Below are positions 18,801 to 24,969 of a stretch of 28,794 nt of DNA, piece by piece (position 1 is the stretch's first letter; each line of letters begins with the position of its first letter). Source of the stretch: an archaeon (GTDB lineage Archaea; Asgardarchaeota; Hermodarchaeia; Hermodarchaeales; Hermodarchaeaceae); NCBI GenBank assembly GCA_016550425.1, contig JABXGS010000074.1, forward strand, positions 1 through 28,794, written 5' to 3'. The position numbers and the translations under genes were made by a program. The notes under the pieces were generated by a model. That model saw only the letters and a list, made by a program, of their open reading frames with translations. It was not told the DNA's origin and made no database searches.

Positions 18801-19391
18801 GAGGTTTTGTTGGAACGATGGGGGATTAAAATCAGGATGATCAAAATGTGGTCCCTGATGTGGTCTAACAACTGTGTTGTACTGAATATGTTCCTCGTAA
18901 TTGATTGAGGTGATCTGGATGTTGGTTCCGTATGGGACCTGAATTAGACGGGTGATGACGGGCACTTCAGGATTTCCTATTTCTGTTAAAAATCCACTAA
19001 ATGGGATTTGTAATTCATCAAAGGGGAGCGGGGGTTTCCCCACAAAGACAGGAAAATCCCATACTCCGGGAATAATGGTTTTTACTTGCAGTTGTGCTGG
19101 TTGCGCTACTGTAACATATGATTGGGGAGGAGAATCTGAAGGATATCCGCCAATGAGGGGAATCCATGTGCTTCCATTGGGTAATTTCCTGAATAGGCTA
19201 TCCTTAGTTTCAGCTAGCTTGACTTCAGTGATATTTGGTTGGGCCGTGTCAAAGTACCTCTGAGAGAATAGTTGAGGGATTTGGATACGGAGACCTGCTG
19301 GTGATAGAACCATCGCGATTATAATTATTAAAACGAAGGCAATTGCTTTTCTTTCCTTATTCCCGATCAACAGAAACCCTTCATTCTTCAT
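15891..19391 (-). CDS. Large membrane-anchored C25 (gingipain-type, caspase-fold) peptidase
   Basis: The 1166-residue protein has an N-terminal signal/anchor (IAFVLIIIIAMVLSPAG, about 16-32), a propeptide-like region, and a C25 peptidase domain (about 315-700) beginning DYLIITTDEFKNAVQEL. The catalytic pair is His515 in YYYGHGN and Cys562 in LSLACNTGWFD, the usual caspase-fold positions. Behind it lie beta-sandwich modules (about 700-1080), including an IPT/TIG-like stretch (GTDIVIHGENFNPQEEVKIDFG region) and a CARDB-like one, then a C-terminal span (IFLLLIVIVILIVISVRLI) and the basic tail RRRREK. It probably faces outward and cleaves extracellular or envelope proteins; cleavage after Arg or Lys cannot be assumed. 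The ATG at 19389-19391 lacks a strong ribosome-binding site. A terminator-like hairpin lies upstream, so it likely has its own promoter. Confidence 0.9.
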   Translation of the reverse strand: MKNEGFLLIGNKERKAIAFVLIIIIAMVLSPAGLRIQIPQLFSQRYFDTAQPNITEVKLAETKDSLFRKLPNGSTWIPLIGGYPSDSPPQSYVTVAQPAQLQVKTIIPGVWDFPVFVGKPPLPFDELQIPFSGFLTEIGNPEVPVITRLIQVPYGTNIQITSINYEEHIQYNTVVRPHQGPHFDHPDFNPPSFQQNLTTYFPGSSLWFPTRVAYLSGGQHNNPIIIRGHRVVALNILPVQFNGLTNSCKIFSEIRIGLNFQNTPIAPVDTRLVSPAFETLLEHTVLNYQSISFPSVPMPLRKSEPAQAVEAADYLIITTDEFKNAVQELADWKQQKGYLTKITTVEEIFKPGSDTYQEKVDDLTDYIKFAYDNWNPAPSYVLFVGDSDHIPPHYGMWHEMHLAGIGTDLPYFTVDGPDYVPDIHYGRLSVDSISDVLTMKNKIIDYEKSPPTDPNFYRTITSLAGNDFSHFDTMNYINEYLTSLDIAKNTFTETAVDEVKTKIAAGNTLVYYYGHGNAQNYYSFYGTSPEFDGWWDPAFYTEDFVDVMVGYHEWPLVLSLACNTGWFDGETDNESTTQPYSGFYEEGFNPNVDAFCEEITRLGNNKGAIAAIGATRLSELRSNKFFLTGMIDALWDGFDEEYSAGERLTLGQMMWFGKMMCFNAFTQEAILSQLTFEMYHLFGDPELAIYTQKPQELVVSYNDQIGFGGPQSFWVTVTSQDTQQRVQSAKVCVHGTTVHDVFYTNREGVAECTIVPLQSEALTITVTHKDFIPFQDEIVVCSQKAWITATPEDGVTGTDIVIHGENFNPQEEVKIDFGVFRELYIFDIQTSSFDEVISVPFGSAPQETIVAHQSDRCASVAFGRWDNRPDLVIYSQWDESTWYLNPAGSGSDANPRWNNPCIRVKSILSQIPVGTFELIPPSLYMIEADVRNISPEDAHGTTVLFEWSGWGIGQKEWTKIAESGPFNVPGNGITTFLAPFHITEEMDVCIRVTINHPEDANPYNNIGVENYEILYIGTLFHNTGEVDIPLFREIPRLSLNWSTEKDIDTEWIAVITRPPDSEGPSVFGDHPALEFITPGAITASNFQRTYVITGYEEGIIISGVEITIFRSSEIPIDPVYYIWNLIVLNLPSIFLLLIVIVILIVISVRLIRRRREKQRNQRNVDR

Positions 19392-19459
19392 ATTGTAATC
19401 TTTCTCTAGAATATATCTTTGTAGTTATCCTCGGAAATGGATAACATAATATGCTGACC

Positions 19460-19502
19460 AAAAAAATAGGAGGTGGAGGGCATTTGCATCACAAATCCCT
19501 CC
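19460..19502 (-). terminator. Hairpin plus T7 tract, terminator-like
   Basis: On the minus strand, GGAGGGATTTG pairs with CAAATGCCCTCC around a 5-base loop: 11 pairs with one bulged base, at 19475-19502. A run of seven T follows about 8 bases later (seven A at 19460-19466 on the plus strand). It lies just after the stop of the 42-residue membrane protein and before the C25 peptidase gene, so it probably ends the small gene's transcript. Confidence 0.55.
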
Positions 19503-19535
19503 TCGGGATATTCATCATCCTTTAATGTGTACAAG

Positions 19536-19664
19536 CTAGCTTGATTTCGGTGGTTTAAACCACGTGATTATCAGAAATATCAAGATGATAATTAACATTA
19601 TGAGAATGAAGACTTCGCCCCAGCTTGTCCAAGCTACAGGCGGTGGTTGCCAGGGTGTTCCCAT
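19536..19664 (-). CDS. 42-residue single-span membrane protein
   Basis: A short frame on the minus strand gives a 42-residue protein: MGTPWQPPPVAWTSWGEVF, then 15 aliphatic residues in a row (ILIMLIIILIFLII), then the tail TWFKPPKSS. A clear AGGAGG lies about 7 bases before the ATG, which strongly supports translation. The Trp/Pro-rich head would sit outside or at the interface, and the Lys-bearing tail inside. It is followed by a terminator-like hairpin, so it seems to be a separate transcript from the C25 peptidase downstream. I do not recognise the family; function unknown. A role as a small partner of a neighbouring membrane protein is only a guess. Confidence 0.75.
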   Translation of the reverse strand: MGTPWQPPPVAWTSWGEVFILIMLIIILIFLIITWFKPPKSS

Positions 19665-19782
19665 GGTTATCCCTCCTGTGCTTCTAATACTCAAATTCCT
19701 TAAAAGGTTTAGCTTTAGCGGGCTCCTAAATATTTAGTTGAGCGAGGTGCAAATCTTCGTGAAAACTATTGTCTTTTAACGA

Positions 19783-19808
19783 TTTTTTGCATCTTCTGAT
19801 GCAAAAAA
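19783..19808. repeat. Perfect 11-bp dyad before the first ERAV miniprotein
   Basis: TTTTTTGCATC and GATGCAAAAAA are exact inverted copies around a TTCT loop. The same kind of dyad (TTTGCAC/GTGCAAA, 20309-20328) stands at the same place before the second miniprotein gene, with 26 and 29 bases to the shared promoter-like motif. It may be an operator (the half-site resembles the TTTTTGCAC of the motif) or a bidirectional terminator. Confidence 0.6.
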
Positions 19809-19834
19809 CCTCTTTTTCCTTATCACTTCTCGGT

Positions 19835-19868
19835 ATTTTTGTACCTTTCAGCTCCCATCGAATAATAT
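19835..19868 (+). promoter_or_regulatory. Shared promoter-like motif, copy A
   Basis: The sequence is ATTTTTGTAC, 10 bases, then CCATCGAATAATAT. Copies with the same 10-base spacing occur at 20358-20391 and 24970-25004, each ahead of a small gene. The AT-rich second block could be the TATA/BRE and the first an operator. It ends 77 bases before the ATG of the 46-residue protein. Confidence 0.55.
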
Positions 19869-19945
19869 CAAACAGACGCATATTCTCAATTGTGCTGGGA
19901 TTCTTACCCAGGATTCCGGTAACACCACAATTGGAGGTATTTGAG

Positions 19946-20086
19946 ATGGTCGAATCCAAACATAAGCGCAAGAATTTAGCAGAAATGTCGGCAACTGAGC
20001 GTGCTGTGGCTGGCTGCCGAAACCCTCATCCAGTAGCTAAGCCACGAACCCGCTATGCAGTTATGCTGGTTCTCAGCCGACACTAG
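19946..20086 (+). CDS. ERAV miniprotein 1 (46 residues, basic)
   Basis: This 46-residue, Lys/Arg/His-rich protein reads MVESKHKRKNLAEM, then SATERAVAGCRNPHPV, then a C-terminal block with PRTRYAVMLVLSRH. The ribosome-binding site TTGGAGG lies 9 bases before the ATG. It is paralogous to the 40-residue protein at 20445: both have the pattern M-x3-ERAV-x-G-x2-NP and end R-x5-V-x2-SR. The frame stays open upstream to 19769, but that would translate the dyad and promoter motif, so the ATG at 19946 is preferred. The basic head suggests nucleic-acid or ribosome binding; that is inference. I do not recognise the family. Confidence 0.7.
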   Translation: MVESKHKRKNLAEMSATERAVAGCRNPHPVAKPRTRYAVMLVLSRH

Positions 20087-20147
20087 ACTGTGAGGAATCC
20101 CCATGGTGAAGAAACGATCCCCAGAACCTCCTTGCAGTCTTATCAAT

Positions 20148-20266
20148 CGGGCCTACACACCCTCCATTCGTGCTCCTTTCCGTTGTTGGGGGATTGGCGT
20201 AATAGCAATCCGGCAACGGGTGGACTCACCCTTTGACTTTTCAACTATGGAGCTTTTGTGGGCCCG
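20148..20266 (+). ncRNA. Candidate structured RNA 1
   Basis: Four nested helices can be drawn by eye. P1: CGGGCC-TA-CACA (20148-20159) with TGTGGGCCCG (20257-20266). P2: CTCCAT (20162-20167) with ATGGAG (20247-20252). P3: CCGTTG (20180-20185) with CAACGG (20214-20219). P3b: GGATT (20191-20195) with AATCC (20207-20211). GGGTG-GACT-CACCC at 20218-20231 offers an alternative hairpin. A run of eight T starts at 20304. The region is unexpectedly rich in G and C against its flanks. It lies between the two ERAV genes and could be a 3' UTR element or a separate RNA. No known RNA family was recognised. Confidence 0.45.
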
Positions 20267-20308
20267 GTTTATCCACTTCTAAAATCTTGTGATGGTGAAA
20301 TTCTTTTT

Positions 20309-20328
20309 TTTGCACCCCTCAGTGCAAA
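20309..20328. repeat. Dyad before the second ERAV miniprotein
   Basis: TTTGCAC and GTGCAAA are inverted copies around CCCTCA, preceded by a run of T. It matches the position of the dyad at 19783-19808 relative to the shared motif and may be an operator, or the terminator of the structured RNA just upstream. Confidence 0.5.
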
Positions 20329-20357
20329 TGTTGGCAGACTCTCCCTCTTTTTGTTAG

Positions 20358-20391
20358 ATTTTTGCACTTATTGGCTCCCATCGAATAATAT
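20358..20391 (+). promoter_or_regulatory. Shared promoter-like motif, copy B
   Basis: ATTTTTGCAC, 10 bases, then CCATCGAATAATAT. It shares 18 identical bases in a row with copy A (GCTCCCATCGAATAATAT at 20374-20391 and 19851-19868) although the flanking DNA differs. It ends 53 bases before the ATG of the second miniprotein. Confidence 0.55.
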
Positions 20392-20444
20392 GCAATTCTA
20401 GAGTTAGGTATCATTGTCTCGCATCAGCGGGACGGTGAAATGAA

Positions 20445-20567
20445 ATGGCTCAGAAAAAGAAAATTGGTAAAATGGCTGTTGCCGAACGTGCTGTGACCGG
20501 CGCTAAAAACCCCAAGGGCACCCCCCGAGATCGAATTAACTTTGCTATCGTAACTTCACGACGCTAA
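20445..20567 (+). CDS. ERAV miniprotein 2 (40 residues, basic)
   Basis: This 40-residue protein reads MAQKKKIGKMAVAERAV, then TGAKNPKGTPRDR, then INFAIVTSRR. It carries nine or more Lys/Arg and is a paralog of the 46-residue protein upstream, with the same core ERAV-x-G-x2-NP and the same closing V-x2-SR. GGTGA lies a few bases before the ATG. Conservation of the short core despite low overall identity argues that both are expressed proteins. The partner and function are unknown. An ATG at 20440 opens a different frame without the shared core and was not chosen. Confidence 0.7.
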   Translation: MAQKKKIGKMAVAERAVTGAKNPKGTPRDRINFAIVTSRR

Positions 20568-20624
20568 TCATGCTTACTAGGGATCGACACTCAAACTGTG
20601 ACACGGATTATAACCACTGACTGA

Positions 20625-20757
20625 AGCCGGGTCTTCATGGTAACCGGATAAAACTCCGAATCCGTTGTCCAAAAAGGTCCATTGCCACCCACACAAACGG
20701 ACCGGGAAGTGCCGAAATGGAGGGGAAGAAAATCCTGAAGACCCGGCTGATTTTTTT
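20625..20757 (+). ncRNA. Candidate structured RNA 2 closed by a perfect 13-bp stem
   Basis: AGCCGGGTCTTCA (20625-20637) and TGAAGACCCGGCT (20736-20748) are exact inverted copies 98 bases apart and are followed by seven T (20751-20757). Inside, CGGAT/ATCCG and GGTCC/GGACC can form further helices. It lies 57 bases after the second ERAV gene, as the first candidate RNA lies after the first. The T run favours the plus strand, but the opposite orientation is not excluded: read on the minus strand, a CCCTCCATT-CG stretch resembles part of candidate RNA 1. No known RNA family was recognised. Confidence 0.45.
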
Positions 20758-20968
20758 CGATGAACCTTGAGCGACAAAAATGCAAATTATCTCCCAAAAT
20801 GATTGCAAAGGAATTCATATGACGTATATCTTACTGAATTCGTGACAATGGAAAGAATGCATTCACAACTCCTTGTTTTGTTTGTCTAATAATATGCTCT
20901 AAAAAACGACATAACCTCCTAAGAGTAACTTATTTGACTCAAAACTCAATACACTAGCAGGCTTTACA
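20758..20968. other. Intergenic stretch, AT-rich
   Basis: This stretch lies between candidate RNA 2 and the next gene. It holds AT-rich sequence with TCTAATAATATG at about 20885, which resembles the second block of the shared motif but lacks its first block. I see no gene here. Confidence 0.4.
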
Positions 20969-21724
20969 ATGAGAGGTTCCACAAAAATAACTGCAGTACT
21001 CCTCGGATTTTCATTTCTGTTATTTCATCTTTCTCTTATTCAATGTGTTTCTGCATCATATCCTGTTGGCTTAATACTCAAGTATCATATTTCCGATGAT
21101 TTTCAAGGAGACTGGGATGAACAATTCACAATTCTCGAGGAAGCACCTGAATGTGGTCAGTCTATTCTGTTCATCGAGTTCTCATCGACTCTCGAGAATT
21201 CCCTCCATGGTCATCTCTATCTTAATACATCATCTTGGAATCTCATCCACGTGGATGGAACAGTAGCGGATTCACCTCTCCAACCTCCTTTATGGGTTGA
21301 TACCTCCACATGGCACATTGGTGATACTATCCACCTCCCCACATATTCAGGTACATACCTTGTTTCTTCTGAATATGTTTCCCTTTCATTTGGCACCTTT
21401 CTCTGTTGGCGAATCCAATCAGTAGCTTGGTTTTCTATTGACGACGATTATCAACAATGTACCCAAAATTGGTACTTCCACTACTCGGAGGGCATTTTAA
21501 TCAAATACACCTATGAGCTCCTGCCATCTCAGCACGCCATCTACTCACATAAAAGCACACGTGAACTCTCAACAACTAATTTTCTTCAATATGGAATCCT
21601 TTCAGTCGAAGAACAAATCCAACTATCTACACAGACCTTGGGTTTCTCCGTCGTTCTCCTGATCATTCTTCTTGGAAGCATATTCTTATACCAATACCAT
21701 CGGCAATCAAGGAAAGCCCTCTGA
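20969..21724 (+). CDS. Secreted, C-terminally anchored protein of unknown function
   Basis: This 251-residue protein has a signal peptide (ITAVLLGFSFLLFHLSLIQC region, about 7-30) and a C-terminal span (FSVVLLIILLGSIFLYQY, about 225-243) with a short basic tail. The part between is beta-rich with many Trp, Tyr, Ser and Thr residues and four Cys (ECGQS, FLCWRI, QQCTQN plus one in the signal), so disulfides are possible. I do not recognise the domain. It faces the outside of the cell by this topology. It precedes the decarboxylase-like gene by 32 bases on the same strand, but their cellular locations differ. No strong ribosome-binding site was seen before the ATG. Confidence 0.7.
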   Translation: MRGSTKITAVLLGFSFLLFHLSLIQCVSASYPVGLILKYHISDDFQGDWDEQFTILEEAPECGQSILFIEFSSTLENSLHGHLYLNTSSWNLIHVDGTVADSPLQPPLWVDTSTWHIGDTIHLPTYSGTYLVSSEYVSLSFGTFLCWRIQSVAWFSIDDDYQQCTQNWYFHYSEGILIKYTYELLPSQHAIYSHKSTRELSTTNFLQYGILSVEEQIQLSTQTLGFSVVLLIILLGSIFLYQYHRQSRKAL

Positions 21725-21756
21725 AATTACAACTTATATAGATAATCTAAGAAAAC

Positions 21757-22542
21757 ATGCAAATGGTGCCCATTATGAGCCTAGTCCAATCCAAAGACAC
21801 TCTTCAAAAACGGAAAAAGAAGTTTGCCAAGGGCTTCCTCCTGGGTAATGTAAACATGGTAATGGTTATGTTCAAAACAGACCCTGCTATCCTCAAAAGG
21901 ATTATTCCTCCCCCTCTAACACCCACACCTGATTCGCTGGGAATGGCCTATGTTGCCGAATTTCTAAGACCTAATTTCATCCAACCTTATAATGAGGCAG
22001 CACTCTTTGTTCAGGCTCAGTACAACAATGAACGCGGAAACTACTGCCTTGCAATGCCGGTCGACAACGACCTCGCCATGGCCGCAGGACGCGAAGTCTA
22101 TGGATTTCCCAAAAAAATTGCTGATAAAATCACCCTTACACGCAAAGGAAATTCAATTCATGGTCTCTGTATTCGCCACGAGATCCCTATCATCGAAATC
22201 AAAGCCACCATGCAAACACCCTTCCCCGAAAAATTTACTTCAACTCCTAACTTTCTCATCAAAGCTTTTCCTGGCCTTGACGGAGTGTCGGTAGATGATA
22301 ATCCACGTCTCATCCGCCTACTAAACCAAATTGAATATGGACCCATCGAAATCGGTCCTGGGGAACTCCAGCTCAATAAATCACCTGATGACCCACTCTA
22401 CGAAATTCCAGTCCTTGAAGTTACCACCGCCGCTTATACAACACAGACAAATATCTGGTTAAAAACCGGTGAAACCCTCAAAGAACTCAACCCCGATGAC
22501 TACTATCCCTATTTCTTCAATAAATATGACTGGGATCTTTGA
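21757..22542 (+). CDS. Acetoacetate decarboxylase-family protein
   Basis: The 261-residue protein shows the family's core: an N-terminal NMVMVMFKTDPAILKRIIPPPL, then YNERGNYCLAMPVDND-like strands, AMAAGREVYGFPKK (Lys119/Lys120), and a C-terminal LEVTTAAYTTQTNIWL. In acetoacetate decarboxylase the first Lys of the FPKK pair forms the Schiff base with the substrate. Many relatives catalyse other reactions, such as aldol or dehydratase chemistry, so the substrate is open. ATGs at residues 1, 3 and 7 are all possible starts. Its stop is 7 bases from the stop of the convergent HTH regulator. No thiolase or CoA-transferase gene is nearby. Confidence 0.85.
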   Translation: MQMVPIMSLVQSKDTLQKRKKKFAKGFLLGNVNMVMVMFKTDPAILKRIIPPPLTPTPDSLGMAYVAEFLRPNFIQPYNEAALFVQAQYNNERGNYCLAMPVDNDLAMAAGREVYGFPKKIADKITLTRKGNSIHGLCIRHEIPIIEIKATMQTPFPEKFTSTPNFLIKAFPGLDGVSVDDNPRLIRLLNQIEYGPIEIGPGELQLNKSPDDPLYEIPVLEVTTAAYTTQTNIWLKTGETLKELNPDDYYPYFFNKYDWDL

Positions 22543-22549
22543 AACATCA

Positions 22550-23518
22550 TCAGGCATCAAGTTGTTTGAAGAGCTGTTCAAAGTAATCATCAATTGGACT
22601 CCGAAACACCCTTGTCGGATACCCATAGATAGCATTTGCAGAAACAGCCTCAGATGTCTGTCGAATCGTTTCGATAATCTCACTCGCCTCGCGCATATGC
22701 TCAACCACAAAAACACAAAAAATCTCCGGCTCAAACGCCGACGCATATGCATACCAAAATTTCACCGGATAATAGTCCTGTAAAATCTTCACAATTTTGG
22801 ATCTTTGTTGTGTTCCTTCTTCATGTCGAATAATGATTACAAAAGCCGTATATCCTCCCGCATTCAAATTCCATTGTACAGTAATTTTAAAACAGACCTC
22901 ACTAGGTCGACTCCCACCCCTCGGCTCCCAATTAATATAGATATTTGGTTCCGATCCATTCTCACCAATTAACTCGCCGATTATCTTTCGGATCCGACGA
23001 GGCGTTAACCGCGTCTGTTTAGACATATCACTAATCGACATTCGTGCATCCTGATGTAAACAGCGAAGAACCTTCAGATCTGATTTAGATAACTCACAAC
23101 GTTTACCCGGCTCAGTGAGTATCGTATGGAATTCCACTCCTTCTACTCCTGGAATCTGCCGTAAAAACGTACCAATCTCTTGAAGTCCCATAGCCCCGGC
23201 ATAACTTCCGAAACAAAGAATACTCCCATCGGTCAAAATGCTCGCTGAACCTACCAATCTATGTGCTCCTAAGGAGTCTAGGAATGCATCGGATGGAATC
23301 GGATCCTGGGTTCGGATGATTGCTACCCAATCTTCCATACCTAACATTGCATTTGTCGGTAGTAACTGCCCCCCTCGAATGATTCCATCACTATTCAGCT
23401 TCTGAATCCGCTTCTTAATCGCATTCACCGAAAGGCTGAGTTTCTTCGCAATCGCCTGATATGAAGCTCGGTAATTAACCGATAACTCGAAGATTATGTT
23501 CTTGTCTACGATATCCAT
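22550..23518 (-). CDS. Lrp/AsnC-type regulator with two HTH units (paralog 1)
   Basis: Starting at the ATG at 23518 the protein is 322 residues, the same length as the divergent paralog at 23793; the GTG codons at 23524-23527 would add three. An N-terminal AsnC-type HTH (IDELS-like DKNIIFELSVNYRASYQAI ... LSVNAIKKRIQKL) is followed by a RAM-like alpha/beta part (AHRLVGSASILTDGSILCF), then a second HTH after CELSKSDLKVLRCL (MSISDMSKQTRLTPRRIRKI) and a second alpha/beta part ending with YGYPTRVFRSP. It is therefore two Lrp-like units in one chain. By family, it binds DNA as a dimer or octamer and senses amino acids or other small molecules. It converges on the decarboxylase-like gene. Confidence 0.8.
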   Translation of the reverse strand: MDIVDKNIIFELSVNYRASYQAIAKKLSLSVNAIKKRIQKLNSDGIIRGGQLLPTNAMLGMEDWVAIIRTQDPIPSDAFLDSLGAHRLVGSASILTDGSILCFGSYAGAMGLQEIGTFLRQIPGVEGVEFHTILTEPGKRCELSKSDLKVLRCLHQDARMSISDMSKQTRLTPRRIRKIIGELIGENGSEPNIYINWEPRGGSRPSEVCFKITVQWNLNAGGYTAFVIIIRHEEGTQQRSKIVKILQDYYPVKFWYAYASAFEPEIFCVFVVEHMREASEIIETIRQTSEAVSANAIYGYPTRVFRSPIDDYFEQLFKQLDA

Positions 23519-23792
23519 CGACACCACTCATTGCCTTTTACAGCTAAATAGAAGGTAGTTTGGGTGATATCCTACCATTTTAGCTTACACATGCCTTATC
23601 TCAAAGGTCTGAATCCACATTCTTTACAGTACTATCGCATAAAAATATAAACTGCCACAAAAATCAACCACTTTGTAATAGCATACTAGCGATTTTGTAC
23701 AAATAATTTTTGAGTCAATCAACCCATATTAAACAGACAGTTATTCACCAAACCAAATAATAATCCACATGTTAAGATAGTGGTGACCTAAT
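23519..23792. promoter_or_regulatory. Shared divergent promoter region of the two HTH paralogs
   Basis: These 274 bases lie between the divergent regulator genes. The region is AT-rich, with candidates for TATA on both strands (for example CATAAAAATATAAAC at about 23638-23652). I saw no long dyad, but the position makes it the natural site for auto- or cross-regulation by the two proteins. Confidence 0.4.
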
Positions 23793-24761
23793 TTGGATGA
23801 GATTGATAAAGGGATTCTACTTGAATTAGCTGATAACTGTAGAATCTCTTATCAAGATCTGGCTACCCAACTCGGCATTACCGTGAACGCTATAAAAAAA
23901 CGATTTGACAAGTTAGTTGAAAGCGGAGTTATCTGCGGGTTCACTATTTATCCCAGCCTTGCTATGTTAGAAGCAGATAATTTGGTTGCCCGGATTTATC
24001 CAGAAATCCAACCACAATCTGATGAGCTTCTTGATTTAATTGGGTCCAATAGGATGGTTAGAACTGGCAGTTATCTCGCCGATGGCTCAGTTCTTTGCTT
24101 TGCCGATTATCAGGGGAGTATGGGTTTGGCAGAACTTGGAAAATTCCTCAGAGGAATATCTAGTGTTAAGCAGGTTGACCTCCATACAGTAATCTGTGAG
24201 AAGGGGAGTAGATGTGAGCTCACGGCTGATGATCTAAGAGTTCTACGTGAACTTAAAACCGATGCCCGAATGCCTCTCTCTGAAATTGCTCGAAACACAG
24301 GCTTAACTCCCCGACGAGTGCGAAAGAATCTTCTGAAACTTTTCGGTGAGAGTGGCTCCGGATGGGAAATTGCAGTTGATGAGCAATCGTTTGGTGATCA
24401 GCGCACCCGTCAAGCCTGTATGTATTCACGAGTCCTATGGAATCTAAATGCAGGAGGCGCCACATTTTTCATAATCAGGATATTTTGGAAAGAGGACACA
24501 GCAAGCCCACACGAAGTCGTGGCCTGGCTACGTAAACATTTCCCACTTGAATTTTGGTATGCATATGTTTCAGCTACAGCTCCTGAAATCTATACCGTGT
24601 TCATGGTAGAACATCTACGAGATTCCAAACCTATTGCCAGAAAGGTTGGACACCAACCTTTTACAGAATCCATTGAGCCGATTTTCGGCTATCCCAGCAA
24701 ACGCTTCAAAAATATACGCGACTATTTCCTCGAAGAAAAATTTGCCACATTGGATAAGTAA
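23793..24761 (+). CDS. Lrp/AsnC-type regulator with two HTH units (paralog 2)
   Basis: This 322-residue protein aligns end to end with the divergent regulator at 22550, at roughly 45% identity by eye. Its first HTH is DKGILLELADNCRISYQDL ... TVNAIKKRFDKL, and its second follows CELTADDLRVLREL (MPLSEIARNTGLTPRRVRK). Both copies keep the phrase SYLADGSVLCFADYQGSMGL or its equivalent, and the end motif FGYPSKRF. The start is a TTG at 23793 with GGTGA six bases before; no ATG gives the complete first HTH. The pair looks like an old duplication kept in divergent order. It is likely a DNA-binding, ligand-sensing repressor or activator. Confidence 0.8.
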   Translation: MDEIDKGILLELADNCRISYQDLATQLGITVNAIKKRFDKLVESGVICGFTIYPSLAMLEADNLVARIYPEIQPQSDELLDLIGSNRMVRTGSYLADGSVLCFADYQGSMGLAELGKFLRGISSVKQVDLHTVICEKGSRCELTADDLRVLRELKTDARMPLSEIARNTGLTPRRVRKNLLKLFGESGSGWEIAVDEQSFGDQRTRQACMYSRVLWNLNAGGATFFIIRIFWKEDTASPHEVVAWLRKHFPLEFWYAYVSATAPEIYTVFMVEHLRDSKPIARKVGHQPFTESIEPIFGYPSKRFKNIRDYFLEEKFATLDK

Positions 24762-24969
24762 GCATCGGTAACTTTTTCCATCTCGTGAACTAGGCTATCT
24801 AAAATCTAACGCAGAACAGCCTCATTTATCGCATTCTAAAACGCTTCTCAAAAAGAGGTAAATTGTAATCTTGAATATCAAAGATTAATAAAAGGAGATT
24901 AAAGAGAACGCAGATTATTTTTTTGAACCCCGCAGTATAAAATAAAGTGCTTGTGCGCTCGTTCTTTCG
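24762..24969. other. Intergenic region with a TATA-like box
   Basis: This stretch follows the second regulator gene. It holds a weak dyad, AATCTT/AAGATT, at 24868-24887, and a good TATA-like TATAAAATA at 24936-24944, 26 bases before motif copy C. I see no gene in it. Confidence 0.4.

Noticed and set aside
19783..19808. Transposon terminal repeat
   Set aside because: The dyad is short and single, without a transposase or target-site duplication, and recurs in an equivalent place before the second miniprotein.
19769..19945. In-frame N-terminal extension of ERAV miniprotein 1
   Set aside because: It would translate the dyad and the shared promoter motif, and the paralog has no such extension; the ATG at 19946 has a good GGAGG.
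20103..20282. 59-codon open frame between the two ERAV genes
   Set aside because: It has a possible ribosome-binding site, but the translation shows no family or composition pattern, and the same DNA forms four nested helices, so an RNA reading is preferred.
20577..20777. 66-codon minus-strand frame across candidate RNA 2
   Set aside because: It runs through both arms of the perfect inverted repeat and shows no recognisable protein pattern or start signal.
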